DNA from: Luteibacter anthropi
Lineage (GTDB): Bacteria > Pseudomonadota > Gammaproteobacteria > Xanthomonadales > Rhodanobacteraceae
Length of the DNA: 64,000 nt
Reading direction: 5' to 3'
Assembly: GCF_011759365.1 (NCBI RefSeq)
Contig: NZ_JAARLZ010000003.1
Location: forward strand, 372,001 to 436,000
In this document: positions 5,823 to 14,448 of the stretch, piece by piece
How the letters are laid out: each line of letters begins with the position of its first letter
Numbering within the stretch: position 1 is the first letter of the stretch
Notes under the pieces: model-generated
What the model was told of the DNA's origin: nothing
The model's input: only the letters and a program-made list of their open reading frames with translations
Database searches by the model: none
Made by a program: the position numbers and the translations under genes

Positions 5823-8102
5823 ATGTCCCTCGATCTCGAAACCACTGCCGCTGAATCCGCGCCCGTACAGGGCGAACTGCTCGACGCGGAATCTTCCCCT
5901 CTGACCCTGAGCCTTCAGGATTTTGTCGGCGAGTTCGGCGACGAACTACTCGACGCCCTCAACAGCGCTAATCCGCCGGTCTATACCGGCCAACCGCAGG
6001 CGCACCGGCAACTGGTGGTCGCCAGCCTCAAGCGCAAGCTGTTCCCAGCCCAGGCCGAAGTCGTCCACGCCGCCGCCGAGCTGCTGATCGACCGTGGCGA
6101 ACGTGCTGCGATCGTCAATGGCGAGATGGGCTGCGGCAAGACGACCGTCGGCATTGCCACGGCCGCCGTGCTCAACGCCGAAGGCTATCGCCGCACTCTG
6201 GTGCTGTCGCCGCCCCACCTGGTTTACAAGTGGCGGCGCGAGATCCAGGAGACGGTGGCCGGTGCCAAGGTGTGGGTACTCAACGGGCCGGATACGCTCG
6301 TCAAGCTCATCAAGCTGCGCGAGCAGTTGGGCGTGCAGCCCACGGGCCAGGAGTTCTTCGTCCTGGGGCGCGTCAGGATGCGGATGGGCTTTCACTGGAA
6401 GCCTGTCTTCACCACGCGGCGCACCCGCCACGGCGACGTGGCGGCCTGCCCGGACTGCGGCACGGTCATCACCGACCTCGACGGCGAGCCGGTCAACCCG
6501 ATCGCGCTCCAAGCCGAGGAGTGCCGCAGGAAGTGCGGCCACTGCGCCGCGCCCCTGTGGACACTGATCCGCCCGCGCAGTCTGTCCGGCAGCGACCAGT
6601 CCTCGGCCGTGCTCAAAGCCTTAAAGCGCATACCGACCATCGGAGAGGTCACCGCGCAGAAGCTGATGCAAAAGTTCGGTGACGGGTTCCTGGCGTCGAT
6701 GCTCGGCGACAACATCCATGAGTTCATCAACCTCATGGATGGCAACGGCGAGCTGGTGTTTTCCGACCGTCAGGCCACGCGCATGGAACGTGCGATGGCC
6801 AACATGGAGTTCGGCTTTGGCGAGGGCGGCTATCAGCCGTCCGAGTTCATCAAACGCTACCTGCCGCAAGGCACGTTCGACCTGCTCATCGCCGATGAGG
6901 CACATGAGTACAAGAACGGGGGCAGTGCCCAGGGCCAGGCCATGGGCGTGCTGGCGGCGAAGGCTCGCAAGACCTTGCTGCTGACCGGCACGTTGATGGG
7001 CGGCTACGGGGACGACCTGTTCCACCTGCTGTTCCGAGCCCTTCCGGGGCGGATGATCGAAGACGGCTACCGCCCGACCACGAGCGGCAGCATGACCTCG
7101 GCTGCGATGGCGTTCATGCGCGATCACGGGGTGTTGAAGGACATCTACTCCGAGAGCACCGGCACGGCGCACAAGACGGCCAAGGGCACCAAGGTATCGG
7201 TGCGCACGGTCAAGGCCCCGGGGTTTGGCCCCAAGGGCGTGCTGCGCTGCATCCTGCCGTTCACGATCTTTCTCAAGCTCAAGGACATCGGTGGCAACGT
7301 CCTGCCGCCGTATGACGAGGAGTTCCGTGAAGTCGCGATGGACACGGCGCAAGCCGCGGCCTACCGCGATCTGGCGGGTCGGCTGACCGCGGAGCTGAAA
7401 CAGGCTCTGGCGCGACGCGATACGACCTTGCTGGGTGTGGTCCTCAACGTGCTGCTGGCCTGGCCGGATTGCTGCTTCCGGTCGGAGACCGTGGTGCATC
7501 CGCGCACGCGCAACACCTTGGCGTTTGTCCCGGCTCAGTTCAACGAGTTCGAGATCAGCCCCAAGGAGCGTGAGCTGATCGACATCTGCAAAGCGGAGAA
7601 GGCGCAGGGCCGCAAGGTTCTGGCCTACACGGTCTATACCGGCACGCGGGACACCACGTCGCGCCTGAAGGTGCTGCTGGAGCAAGAAGGCTTCAAGGTG
7701 GCGGTGCTGCGCGCAAGCGTGGATGCCAGCCGCCGCGAAGACTGGATCGCTGAGCAACTGGATCGTGGCATCGACGTGCTCATCACCAATCCCGAGCTGG
7801 TCAAGACGGGATTGGACTTGCTGGAGTTTCCGACGATCGTGTTCATGCAGTCGGGCTACAACGTGTACTCGCTCCAGCAGGCGGCACGCCGCTCCTGGCG
7901 CATCGGGCAGAAGTTGCCGGTGCGCGTGATCTACCTCGGCTACGCCGGTTCTTCGCAGATGACCTGCCTGGAACTGATGGCCAAGAAGATCATGGTCTCG
8001 CAGTCCACCTCGGGCGACGTGCCCGAATCGGGGCTGGATGTCCTGAACCAGGATGGTGATTCCGTCGAGGTCGCACTGGCCCGGCAACTGGTCGCCGCCT
8101 GA
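5823..8102 (+). CDS. Large DEAD/SNF2-like helicase with an inserted zinc ribbon
   Basis: This 759-residue protein is a superfamily 2 helicase or translocase. Walker A is GEMGCGKT (about residues 100-107), Walker B is DEAH at 358-361, and the C-terminal helicase core ends with QQAARRSWRIGQ (from about 685), the SNF2-type motif VI. Between motifs I and II lies a four-Cys zinc ribbon (C209, C212, C238, C241). Homologues are regular residents of ICEs of this type. It presumably remodels or unwinds element DNA; the exact reaction is unknown. An attenuator-like leader precedes it and a strong terminator follows 12 bases after its stop. Confidence 0.87.
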   Translation: MSLDLETTAAESAPVQGELLDAESSPLTLSLQDFVGEFGDELLDALNSANPPVYTGQPQAHRQLVVASLKRKLFPAQAEVVHAAAELLIDRGERAAIVNGEMGCGKTTVGIATAAVLNAEGYRRTLVLSPPHLVYKWRREIQETVAGAKVWVLNGPDTLVKLIKLREQLGVQPTGQEFFVLGRVRMRMGFHWKPVFTTRRTRHGDVAACPDCGTVITDLDGEPVNPIALQAEECRRKCGHCAAPLWTLIRPRSLSGSDQSSAVLKALKRIPTIGEVTAQKLMQKFGDGFLASMLGDNIHEFINLMDGNGELVFSDRQATRMERAMANMEFGFGEGGYQPSEFIKRYLPQGTFDLLIADEAHEYKNGGSAQGQAMGVLAAKARKTLLLTGTLMGGYGDDLFHLLFRALPGRMIEDGYRPTTSGSMTSAAMAFMRDHGVLKDIYSESTGTAHKTAKGTKVSVRTVKAPGFGPKGVLRCILPFTIFLKLKDIGGNVLPPYDEEFREVAMDTAQAAAYRDLAGRLTAELKQALARRDTTLLGVVLNVLLAWPDCCFRSETVVHPRTRNTLAFVPAQFNEFEISPKERELIDICKAEKAQGRKVLAYTVYTGTRDTTSRLKVLLEQEGFKVAVLRASVDASRREDWIAEQLDRGIDVLITNPELVKTGLDLLEFPTIVFMQSGYNVYSLQQAARRSWRIGQKLPVRVIYLGYAGSSQMTCLELMAKKIMVSQSTSGDVPESGLDVLNQDGDSVEVALARQLVAA

Positions 8103-8114
8103 ACTTCACGCAAT

Positions 8115-8146
8115 GCCGACGACCGAGAGGTCGTCGGCTCTTTTTT
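8115..8146 (+). terminator. Intrinsic terminator of the left module
   Basis: GCCGACGACC (8115-8124), GAGA tetraloop, GGTCGTCGGC (8129-8138), then TCTTTTTT: a perfect 10-bp stem with a T-run, 12 bases after the helicase stop. It faces the 3' end of the arsenic operon. Confidence 0.93.
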
Positions 8147-8161
8147 CAGCGCCTCGCAGCG

Positions 8162-8884
8162 TCAAATTGCACCTTGCCGTACACGCCTGGACAGTGATTC
8201 AGCGCTTTCCTTGCGCTCGCTGTAACGATCCACCAGATACGGCGCCACGTCGCGCGTGAGCAGCGTGAACTTCATCAGTTCTTCCATCACGTCCACCACG
8301 CGGTCGTAGTAGGCCGAGGGCTTCATGCGTCCGGCCTCGTCGAACTCCTGGTACGCCTTGGCGACCGAGGACTGGTTCGGGATGGTCAGCATCCGCATCC
8401 AGCGGCCCAGCACGCGCATCTGGTTGACGGCGTTGAACGACTGCGAGCCGCCCGATACCTGCATCACCGCCAGCGTCTTGCCCTGGGTCGGGCGCACCGC
8501 GCCGACCGACAGCGGAATCCAGTCGATTTGGGTCTTCATCAGGCCGGTCATCGCGCCGTGGCGCTCCGGCGAACTCCACACCATGCCCTCGGCCCATTGC
8601 ACCAGTTCGTGCAGTTCCTTGACCTTCGGGTGATCGGCCGGCGCATCGTCCACCAGAGGCAGCCCGGACGGATTGAACAATCGGGTCTCGCCGCCCAGCG
8701 CCCGCAAGATGCGTGCGGCTTCTTCGGCTGCGAGGCGGCTGAACGAGCGTTCGCGCAGCGAACCATAGAGCAGCAGGAAGCGCGGCGCGTGCGTGGCCCG
8801 TGCCGGCGCGAACAGATGTTCGGTGTCCGGTTGCTGGAACAGCGCCGTGTCGATGTTCGGCAGGTCGAGACGAGATTCAGACAC
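8162..8884 (-). CDS. arsH: ArsH, NADPH-dependent FMN reductase / organoarsenical oxidase
   Basis: This 240-residue flavoprotein has the NADPH-dependent FMN reductase fold with the phosphate-binding loop [11 protein letters not shown] near residue 40 and the ArsH signature [18 protein letters not shown]. ArsH oxidises trivalent organoarsenicals to less toxic pentavalent forms and confers tolerance. It is the last gene of the operon. Its start overlaps the stop of the upstream arsC by 8 bases (8877-8884), which implies translational coupling. Cytoplasmic. Confidence 0.95.
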   Translation of the reverse strand: MSESRLDLPNIDTALFQQPDTEHLFAPARATHAPRFLLLYGSLRERSFSRLAAEEAARILRALGGETRLFNPSGLPLVDDAPADHPKVKELHELVQWAEGMVWSSPERHGAMTGLMKTQIDWIPLSVGAVRPTQGKTLAVMQVSGGSQSFNAVNQMRVLGRWMRMLTIPNQSSVAKAYQEFDEAGRMKPSAYYDRVVDVMEELMKFTLLTRDVAPYLVDRYSERKESAESLSRRVRQGAI

Positions 8885-9299
8885 GGCGGCCGTCCTGATC
8901 GACCACCGGCTCGCCGTCTTCCTTGTTGAACGCGCCGCGCTGCGGCTGCGGCAGCAGGTCGAGCACGGCTTCCGAAGGCCGGCACAGGCGCGTGCCTAGC
9001 GGCGTGACCACGATAGGCCGGTTGATGAGGATGGGATGCTGGAGCATGAAGCCGATCAGGTCGTCGTCGCTCCACTTCGGGTTGCCCAGGTCGAGGTCGG
9101 CATAGGGCGTGCCTTTCTCGCGCAGCACGTCTCGCACCGGCACGCCCATCGCCGCGATCAGCGCCTGGAGCGTGTCGCGGTCGGGCGGCGTTTTCAGGTA
9201 CTCGATGATGGTCGGTTCCTCGCCGCTGTTGCGGATCAGGCCCAGCACGTTGCGCGAGGTGCCGCAGGCTGGGTTGTGGTAGATCGTGATGGTGCTCAT
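8877..9299 (-). CDS. arsC: Arsenate reductase, glutaredoxin type
   Basis: This 140-residue protein has the glutaredoxin-coupled ArsC active site near its N-terminus, [11 protein letters not shown] with catalytic Cys about residue 12, and the downstream Arg-containing loops ([19 protein letters not shown]). It reduces As(V) to As(III) using glutathione and glutaredoxin. It lies 16 bases downstream of the acr3 stop. The same operon also encodes a thioredoxin-type ArsC (10403-10897), so two unrelated reductases are present together. Confidence 0.95.
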   Translation of the reverse strand: MSTITIYHNPACGTSRNVLGLIRNSGEEPTIIEYLKTPPDRDTLQALIAAMGVPVRDVLREKGTPYADLDLGNPKWSDDDLIGFMLQHPILINRPIVVTPLGTRLCRPSEAVLDLLPQPQRGAFNKEDGEPVVDQDGRRV

Positions 9300-9315
9300 G
9301 GATGCCTCTTGGAGG

Positions 9316-10392
9316 TTACGAAGTGGTCGCGCGGCGTTCGTACCAGCCGCGTGAGCGATTGACCACGCGCACCACCAGCAGCATGACCGGCACCTCGATG
9401 AGCACGCCGACCACTGTTGCGAGTGCTGCGCCGGAATGGAAGCCGAACAGGCTGATGGCGGCGGCCACGGCCAGCTCGAAGAAGTTGCTGGCACCAATCA
9501 ACGCGGATGGCCCAGCGACGCAGTGCTTTTCGCCCACCTGGCGGTTGAGCCAGTACGCCAGACCGGAATTGAAGAACACCTGGATCAGGATCGGCACCGC
9601 CAGCATGGCGATCACCAGCGGCTGCCGGATGATGGCCTCGCCCTGGAAGGCGAACAGCAGCACCAGCGTCAGCAACAGCGCGGCGATGGACAATGGGCCG
9701 ATGCGTTCCAGTGCCCTGTCGAACACGGCCTGCCCCTTGCGCAGCAGCGCCCGGCGCCAGAGCTGGGCCAGGATGACCGGAATGACGATGTACAAACCCA
9801 CCGACACCAGCAAGGTGTCCCACGGCACCGTGATCGACGACAGGCCCAGCAGCAGGCCGACGATGGGTGCGAAGGCGAACACCATGATGGTGTCGTTCAA
9901 GGCCACTTGCGACAGCGTAAATACCGGATCACCGCCAGTCAGCCGACTCCAAACGAAAACCATTGCGGTACACGGTGCAGCAGCCAGCAGGATCAGGCCG
10001 GCGATATAGCTGTCGAGCTGATCGGCGGGCAGCCAGTCGGCAAAGACGTGGCGGATGAAGATCCACGCCAGCAACGCCATTGAGAACGGCTTGACGGCCC
10101 AATTGATGAACAGCGTGACCCCCATGCCCCGCCAATGCTGGCGCACCTGGCCAAGCGCGGCGAAGTCCACCTTCAGCAGCATGGGGATGATCATTACCCA
10201 GATCAGCAGGCCGACCGGCAGGTTGACCTTGGCAATCTCCATGCGGCCGATGGCCTGGAATGCGGCGGGCGCGAACTGGCCCAGAGCGATCCCCGCGATG
10301 ATGCACACCGCCACCCATAGCGTCAGGTAACGCTCAAAGCCGCTCATGGCGGAGTTTGCTGGCGCGGGGCCGGCAGTATCGGTTGCGCTCAT
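9316..10392 (-). CDS. acr3: Arsenite efflux permease, ACR3 family
   Basis: This 358-residue inner-membrane protein has about ten hydrophobic segments. Family hallmarks are LILLAAAPCTAMVFVWS, with the conserved Cys of the fourth segment, and NDTIMVFAFAPIVG. ACR3 exports arsenite as an anion by proton exchange. The start is placed at the ATG at 10392 rather than further upstream because the upstream residues (MPCRCSVNC...) overlap arsC and read like out-of-frame sequence; the stop of the upstream arsC (10403) then lies 10 bases away. Often annotated arsB, but it is not of the E. coli ArsB family. Confidence 0.94.
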   Translation of the reverse strand: MSATDTAGPAPANSAMSGFERYLTLWVAVCIIAGIALGQFAPAAFQAIGRMEIAKVNLPVGLLIWVMIIPMLLKVDFAALGQVRQHWRGMGVTLFINWAVKPFSMALLAWIFIRHVFADWLPADQLDSYIAGLILLAAAPCTAMVFVWSRLTGGDPVFTLSQVALNDTIMVFAFAPIVGLLLGLSSITVPWDTLLVSVGLYIVIPVILAQLWRRALLRKGQAVFDRALERIGPLSIAALLLTLVLLFAFQGEAIIRQPLVIAMLAVPILIQVFFNSGLAYWLNRQVGEKHCVAGPSALIGASNFFELAVAAAISLFGFHSGAALATVVGVLIEVPVMLLVVRVVNRSRGWYERRATTS

Positions 10393-10402
10393 CGGGCGGG
10401 CC

Positions 10403-10897
10403 TCACTGGCGGCCGATGTCGCGCAGTTCACGCTGCAACGACATGGCATCGAGACTCTTGATCGGAAGCGACAGGAACAACTCGATACGTCGGCGCAGCG
10501 TCATGGCGGTATCGAAGAACGCCTTGCTTTGTCGTTCCAGGGTGCCTTCCACGGCTGCCGGGTCAGGCACGCCCCAATGCGCCGACACCGGCTTGCCCGG
10601 CCACAGCGGACACGCCTCGCCGGCTGCGTTGTCGCAGACGGTGAAGATGAAATCGAACACCGGCGCATCGGGCTTCACGAACTCGTCCCAGCTCTTGCTG
10701 CGGTAGCCCGTTGTCGGAAGGTGCAGCCGCTCCAGCGTGGCGAGTGCCAGCGGGTGAACTTCGCCTTTCGGATGGCTACCTGCCGACCAGGCGTGAAACC
10801 GCCCTTGGCCCATGTCGTTGAGGATGCCTTCGGCGAGGATGGAGCGGGCCGAATTGCCCGTACAGATGAACAAGGCGTTGTAAGTGGTATCGGTCAT
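10403..10897 (-). CDS. arsC: Arsenate reductase, thioredoxin / low-MW phosphatase type
   Basis: This 164-residue protein has the low-molecular-weight protein tyrosine phosphatase fold with the P-loop CTGNSARS (CX5R) at about residues 11-18 and the second-Cys region FIFTVCDNAAGEACPLWPG. It reduces arsenate with thioredoxin. The ATG at 10897 lies 2 bases after the arsR stop. It has no sequence relation to the second ArsC at 8877-9299. Confidence 0.95.
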   Translation of the reverse strand: MTDTTYNALFICTGNSARSILAEGILNDMGQGRFHAWSAGSHPKGEVHPLALATLERLHLPTTGYRSKSWDEFVKPDAPVFDFIFTVCDNAAGEACPLWPGKPVSAHWGVPDPAAVEGTLERQSKAFFDTAMTLRRRIELFLSLPIKSLDAMSLQRELRDIGRQ

Positions 10898-10899
10898 GG

Positions 10900-11220
10900 T
10901 CAGCAGCAGGTCTTGGATGGAGAAACCTCGCATACGCCACCTTGGCAGCAATGCTCGGTCAGGTAACCGATCAGACCGTCCATGCGGCCGTACTCGGCGC
11001 GATAAATCAGGTTGCGGCCCTGCTGCTCGATGCTGACGAGGCCAGCATGGGCCAGTTCCTTCAAGTGGAAGGACAAGGTGTTGCGGGCCACGTCGAGCTG
11101 GTCAGCTAGCGTGCTCGGCGTCAGTCCGCCCGGGCCAGCAACGACCAAGGCGCGGAACACGCGCAGGCGCTGGGTGTGAGCCAGGGCGTTTAAGGCGGAA
11201 ATGGCTTGATCCTCTTTCAT
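10900..11220 (-). CDS. arsR: Arsenic-responsive repressor ArsR
   Basis: This is a 106-residue winged-helix repressor of the ArsR/SmtB family that controls the operon. The recognition helix region is ADQLDVARNTLSFHLKEL. It lacks the ELCVCDL metal site of the classical type but has a C-terminal Cys cluster (C91, C92, C97, C105, C106), similar to the Acidithiobacillus-type ArsR where three such Cys bind As(III). The start at 11220 is chosen because the two upstream codons sets overlap the promoter. No ribosome binding site is visible, and the predicted transcription start is only a few bases upstream. Confidence 0.93.
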   Translation of the reverse strand: MKEDQAISALNALAHTQRLRVFRALVVAGPGGLTPSTLADQLDVARNTLSFHLKELAHAGLVSIEQQGRNLIYRAEYGRMDGLIGYLTEHCCQGGVCEVSPSKTCC

Positions 11221-11228
11221 GATTCGAT

Positions 11229-11257
11229 AATACAACATTTATAGAATTAATGTGCAA
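11229..11257 (-). promoter_or_regulatory. Promoter of the ars operon
   Basis: On the minus strand TTGCAC (complement of 11252-11257) is followed after 17 bases by TGTATT (complement of 11229-11234). The spacer is AT-rich in a GC-rich neighbourhood and is a plausible ArsR binding site. Transcription would begin about 11222, next to the arsR ATG at 11220. Confidence 0.6.
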
Positions 11258-11388
11258 ACCACAGTTGGATTTGCGGGTTGCGCTATGTGTTGGACTGCAA
11301 AAGCGGGCACCCCCCAGTTCGCATTTCTGACTGACCGCGCAGCCGCGCGCAGCCAAGGTATCGGCATCGCAACAGAAGAGCCGATGCC

Positions 11389-11955
11389 ATGCCTGCAATC
11401 CATGTATCCCGGTGTCTGGTCGGTACCAGCCTCCTGGCCGCAGCCTTGGCCAGCGGCTGCGCGACCACGCCACCGCCGCTGGCCGCCAGCACCGTCGAGG
11501 ACGTCCCACCCGCGCCCGAGGCTGCACCGCCCGAGTTCATTCCCGTCGTGCGCTATGGCCGCTACACCCTGGTGGAGCTGGCGCCGATGGCGGCGCAGCG
11601 CGATCTGCTGGTGCAGACCATCGACGTGTCCATGCCCGAGGAGGTCCGCGCCACGGTCGGCGACGGGCTGCGGCATGTGCTCAAACGCAGCGGCTACCAG
11701 CTTTGCGAGACCCCGCATGCGGTGATCGAGCTGTACGCGCTGCCGCTGCCGGCGGCGCACTTGCATCTCGGCCCCATGACCTTGCGCGATGCACTGCTCA
11801 CCCTGGCCGGTCCGGCTTGGGAACTGCACGCCGATGACCGGACGCGGCAGGTCTGCTTCGAGCGGCCTGGTCGCGACACCGGTGCCGAGCCGGTGTCCGA
11901 GCCGCCTGCTGCCGAGGCCGTGCAGACGTTCCCCTTTGCGGGAGGCCAGCCATGA
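11389..11955 (+). CDS. PilL-N-like conjugation lipoprotein (TIGR03748 family)
   Basis: This 188-residue protein has a lipoprotein-type signal (LLAAALASGC, Cys about 24) followed by a Pro-rich linker. The mature domain has PEFIPVVRYGRYTLVEL and LGPMTLRDALLTLAGPAWEL, the pattern of TIGR03748 (PilL N-terminal), related to secretin-associated proteins. It probably sits in the outer membrane or periplasm at the start of the mating apparatus operon. The stop overlaps the next ATG by 4 bases (ATGA). Confidence 0.86.
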   Translation: MPAIHVSRCLVGTSLLAAALASGCATTPPPLAASTVEDVPPAPEAAPPEFIPVVRYGRYTLVELAPMAAQRDLLVQTIDVSMPEEVRATVGDGLRHVLKRSGYQLCETPHAVIELYALPLPAAHLHLGPMTLRDALLTLAGPAWELHADDRTRQVCFERPGRDTGAEPVSEPPAAEAVQTFPFAGGQP

Positions 11956-12596
11956 ACGCGGCACAGCCGCTCCGGCGCCCGACCGCCGCCGTGGTGTTGC
12001 AAAGCCTGCTCTGGCTTTGGCTGCTGGGTCTCAGTGTCTTCGCGATCCTGGGCCACCAGACGATGACCGATCAGGCCGACCAGCAGCAGCTCGATGTCCG
12101 GTTGCAGCGCCTCGAAGCCCAGGTGACCGGGCTGGCCGAGACCACGCGGGCCTTGCAGCAGCAGCCCGCAGCCGCCACCGCCGCAGGCCTGCAAGACGCT
12201 CGGCAGGCAATGGAGGCGCGCATCGTTCAAGCCGAACAGGCGCTGGGTGGCTATGCCACCGCCGAGGACGTTCAGGCGCTGCGTACCGAAGTCGAGCAGA
12301 TCAAGGTGCGCCAAGCGACTGCGCGTGCAGCGGCGCCTACCCAGCGGCGCACCCCGAGCCAACCGGCCACCGCCAAGTCCGAACCGCCGCCGCTGCCATT
12401 TCGTGTCGTCGGCGCTGAGCTGCGCGCGGGTCAGCGCAGCGTGTCCGTCGCCCCGAGTGCCGGAGATTTCACGCCCGATCAGCTCCAGGTGCTGCTGCCG
12501 GGTGATGCGCTGGGTCCGTGGCGCCTGCAGGCGATCGAGGGCAATGCCGCGGTGTTCCAGGCCGGCGACCAGACCCGTCGCGTGGCGATTCCTTGA
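11952..12596 (+). CDS. ICE membrane-anchored coiled-coil protein
   Basis: This 214-residue protein has one N-terminal membrane segment (about residues 14-34, VVLQSLLWLWLLGLSVFAIL), then a long Gln/Ala-rich coiled coil (about 40-120), a charged linker and a small C-terminal domain (about 140-214, LPFRVVGAELRAGQRSVSVA). Topology suggests an inner-membrane anchor with a periplasmic body. It overlaps the lipoprotein gene by 4 bases. It is a regular but unnamed member of this operon type. Confidence 0.75.
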   Translation: MNAAQPLRRPTAAVVLQSLLWLWLLGLSVFAILGHQTMTDQADQQQLDVRLQRLEAQVTGLAETTRALQQQPAAATAAGLQDARQAMEARIVQAEQALGGYATAEDVQALRTEVEQIKVRQATARAAAPTQRRTPSQPATAKSEPPPLPFRVVGAELRAGQRSVSVAPSAGDFTPDQLQVLLPGDALGPWRLQAIEGNAAVFQAGDQTRRVAIP

Positions 12597-12610
12597 CCGG
12601 AGCCCACCAC

Positions 12611-13336
12611 ATGAAGCCGTCGATCATCCTGTACGCGTTCCTGCTGGGCTCCATGCAGTTGCCCGCCTGGGCGCAGCAGCCCGCCACGACCCCCGCCCGC
12701 AATGCGCAGAGCCAGGAGCGCCCGCTGGCCGCCCGCATCCTGGACGACCGGGTGGCAGGCGAATGGGGCCTGCAACCGCAGGAATGGGCGCGCTATCGCG
12801 ACTTGATGGATGGGCCGCTGGGCATCTACTCGCCAAATCTGGACCCGCTGTCCGCCCTGGGCATCGAGGCGCGCACCGACGAAGAACGGCGGCGCTACGC
12901 AGAGCTGCAGGTGCAAGTCGAAGCGCGCCGCGTGGAGAAGCTGCTCGCGTACCAGCGCGCCTACGACGAGGCCTGGCAGCGCCTGAACCCCGGCATGCAG
13001 CGGGTGAACCTGTCTGACGAGAGGCCAGGCGCCGCCGCTGCGCGGGGCAGCGGTCGCACGGCAGTGTTCATCAAGGACGGCTGCGCGGCTTGCGGGCAAC
13101 TCGTCCAACGCCTGCAATCCTCGGGTGCCGAGTTCGACCTTTACATGGTCGGCAGCCGCCAGGACGATGCGCGCATCCGCGACTGGGCCAAGCGCGCCCA
13201 GATCGACCCGGCCCGGGTGCGCAGCGGCGGCATCACGCTCAACCACGACGGCGGCCGCTGGCTGTCGCTGAGCCTGCCCGGCGATTTGCCTGCGGTTGTG
13301 CGCGAAGTGAACGGCCAATGGCAACGCCAGCCGTAA
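12611..13336 (+). CDS. TIGR03759 family ICE protein, thioredoxin-like
   Basis: This 241-residue protein has an N-terminal signal peptide (MQLPAWAQQ cleavage region, about residue 22), a helical middle (residues 40-130) with EWGLQPQEWARYRDLMDGPL, and a C-terminal domain with FIKDGCAACGQLVQRLQSS, a CxxC thioredoxin-like motif at about residue 160. It is a periplasmic conjugation protein (TIGR03759, PFL_4693-like). The CxxC suggests a redox or disulfide role, which is inference. The next gene starts inside its last codons (13318). Confidence 0.85.
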   Translation: MKPSIILYAFLLGSMQLPAWAQQPATTPARNAQSQERPLAARILDDRVAGEWGLQPQEWARYRDLMDGPLGIYSPNLDPLSALGIEARTDEERRRYAELQVQVEARRVEKLLAYQRAYDEAWQRLNPGMQRVNLSDERPGAAAARGSGRTAVFIKDGCAACGQLVQRLQSSGAEFDLYMVGSRQDDARIRDWAKRAQIDPARVRSGGITLNHDGGRWLSLSLPGDLPAVVREVNGQWQRQP

Positions 13337-13908
13337 CGGCGCTGCTGCGCGCACTGGCGCTCACTGCGGGCCTGTTCGCCTGCGCCGCCCATGCCCAGGA
13401 GGTTCCGCCACCGGCCTACCAGCTTGCCGCACAGCGCGCGGGCATTCCCTCGACGGTGCTCTACGCCGTGGCCTTGCAGGAGAGCGGCATGCGACGCAAT
13501 GGACGCATCGTCCCATGGCCGTGGACCCTGAATGTCGCCGGCCAGTCGCGGCGCTTCGCCACCCGTGCCGATGCCTGCGCCGGTTTGCAGCAGGCGATGC
13601 GATCTACGCCACCCACGCGCATCGACGCGGGCCTGGGCCAGATCAACCTGGGCTACCACCCGCACCGCTACACCCATGCCTGCGACTTGTTGGACCCGTA
13701 CCGCAATCTCGCCAGCGCCGCCGAGATCCTCAAGGAGCAGTACACCCCCGGTGAAGACTGGCTGCTGGCCATGGGCCGCTACCACCGGCCCGCGGGCGGT
13801 GAGCCTGCCGCCCGCTATCGACGCAGCGTATCCCGACACCTCGCCCGCGTGCAGGGCACGCACTCAATCGCCACGGCGCGAGCCGTGCGTCAGGAGTCGA
13901 CCCCATGA
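13318..13908 (+). CDS. Lytic transglycosylase-like protein
   Basis: This 196-residue secreted protein has a signal peptide ending near AAHAQ (residue 27), then a transglycosylase (SLT/lysozyme-like) domain with the catalytic Glu in VALQESGMRR (about residue 56) and the DAGLGQINLGYH motif (about 101-112). It would open peptidoglycan for the conjugation apparatus, like VirB1. The start codon at 13318 overlaps the end of the preceding gene by 19 bases; the stop overlaps the next ATG by 4 bases. Confidence 0.88.
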   Translation: MATPAVTALLRALALTAGLFACAAHAQEVPPPAYQLAAQRAGIPSTVLYAVALQESGMRRNGRIVPWPWTLNVAGQSRRFATRADACAGLQQAMRSTPPTRIDAGLGQINLGYHPHRYTHACDLLDPYRNLASAAEILKEQYTPGEDWLLAMGRYHRPAGGEPAARYRRSVSRHLARVQGTHSIATARAVRQESTP

Positions 13909-14444
13909 CGAAACCGCTCTGGACCCTGCGGGGCCTGCTCGCGCTGCTGGCGGCGCTGCCGTTGGTCGCGCATGCCGCCGAACCGCTGATCGTGGTCGAG
14001 GACCGCGGCGGCGCGTCGGCGCTGCCGTACTACGAAGCGCTTAACCTGCAGCCACGCGCCAACAGCGCGTTGCGGCCTCCCATTCCGACGCCGCAGATTC
14101 CCGCCACCCCCGCTGACGAGGCAGCGATGCTGCCGGTACGCAGCGCGAAGCTGATGCCCGGCTTCGTCGCGCGGCGCGTGATCGAGGCACCGGGCCTGCG
14201 GCCTTTCGTGGTCATCGGCGACGATGAGACCTCGCAAGCCTGGCTGCGCCGTCACGCGGCGTCGCTGCACGACCGCGGCGCGGTCGGCCTGGTGGTCAAT
14301 GTCGAGACCGCGCAGGCTTTGGCGCGGTTGCGCGCACTGGCGCCTGGCGTGCCGATGGCCCCCGTGGCCGGCGATGATCTGGCCGAACGCCTGGGCCTGC
14401 GGCACTACCCGGCGCTGATCACGGCGACCGGCATCGAGCAATGA
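13905..14444 (+). CDS. TIGR03765 family ICE protein (PFL_4695-like)
   Basis: This 179-residue protein has a signal peptide (LLALLAALPLVAHAAEP) and a periplasmic domain with LIVVEDRGGASALPYYEAL and ERLGLRHYPALIT. This is the TIGR03765 family, restricted to ICE conjugation operons and placed before TraD. Its role in the channel is not known in detail. It overlaps the transglycosylase gene by 4 bases and stops 4 bases before traD. Confidence 0.86.
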   Translation: MTKPLWTLRGLLALLAALPLVAHAAEPLIVVEDRGGASALPYYEALNLQPRANSALRPPIPTPQIPATPADEAAMLPVRSAKLMPGFVARRVIEAPGLRPFVVIGDDETSQAWLRRHAASLHDRGAVGLVVNVETAQALARLRALAPGVPMAPVAGDDLAERLGLRHYPALITATGIEQ

Positions 14445-14448
14445 GGCC

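Noticed and set aside
6621..8087. 488-codon open frame antisense to the helicase gene
   Set aside because: GC-rich codon bias of the real gene opens this frame. The translation is rich in His, Arg, Gln and Leu without domain motifs, and it has no ribosome binding site.
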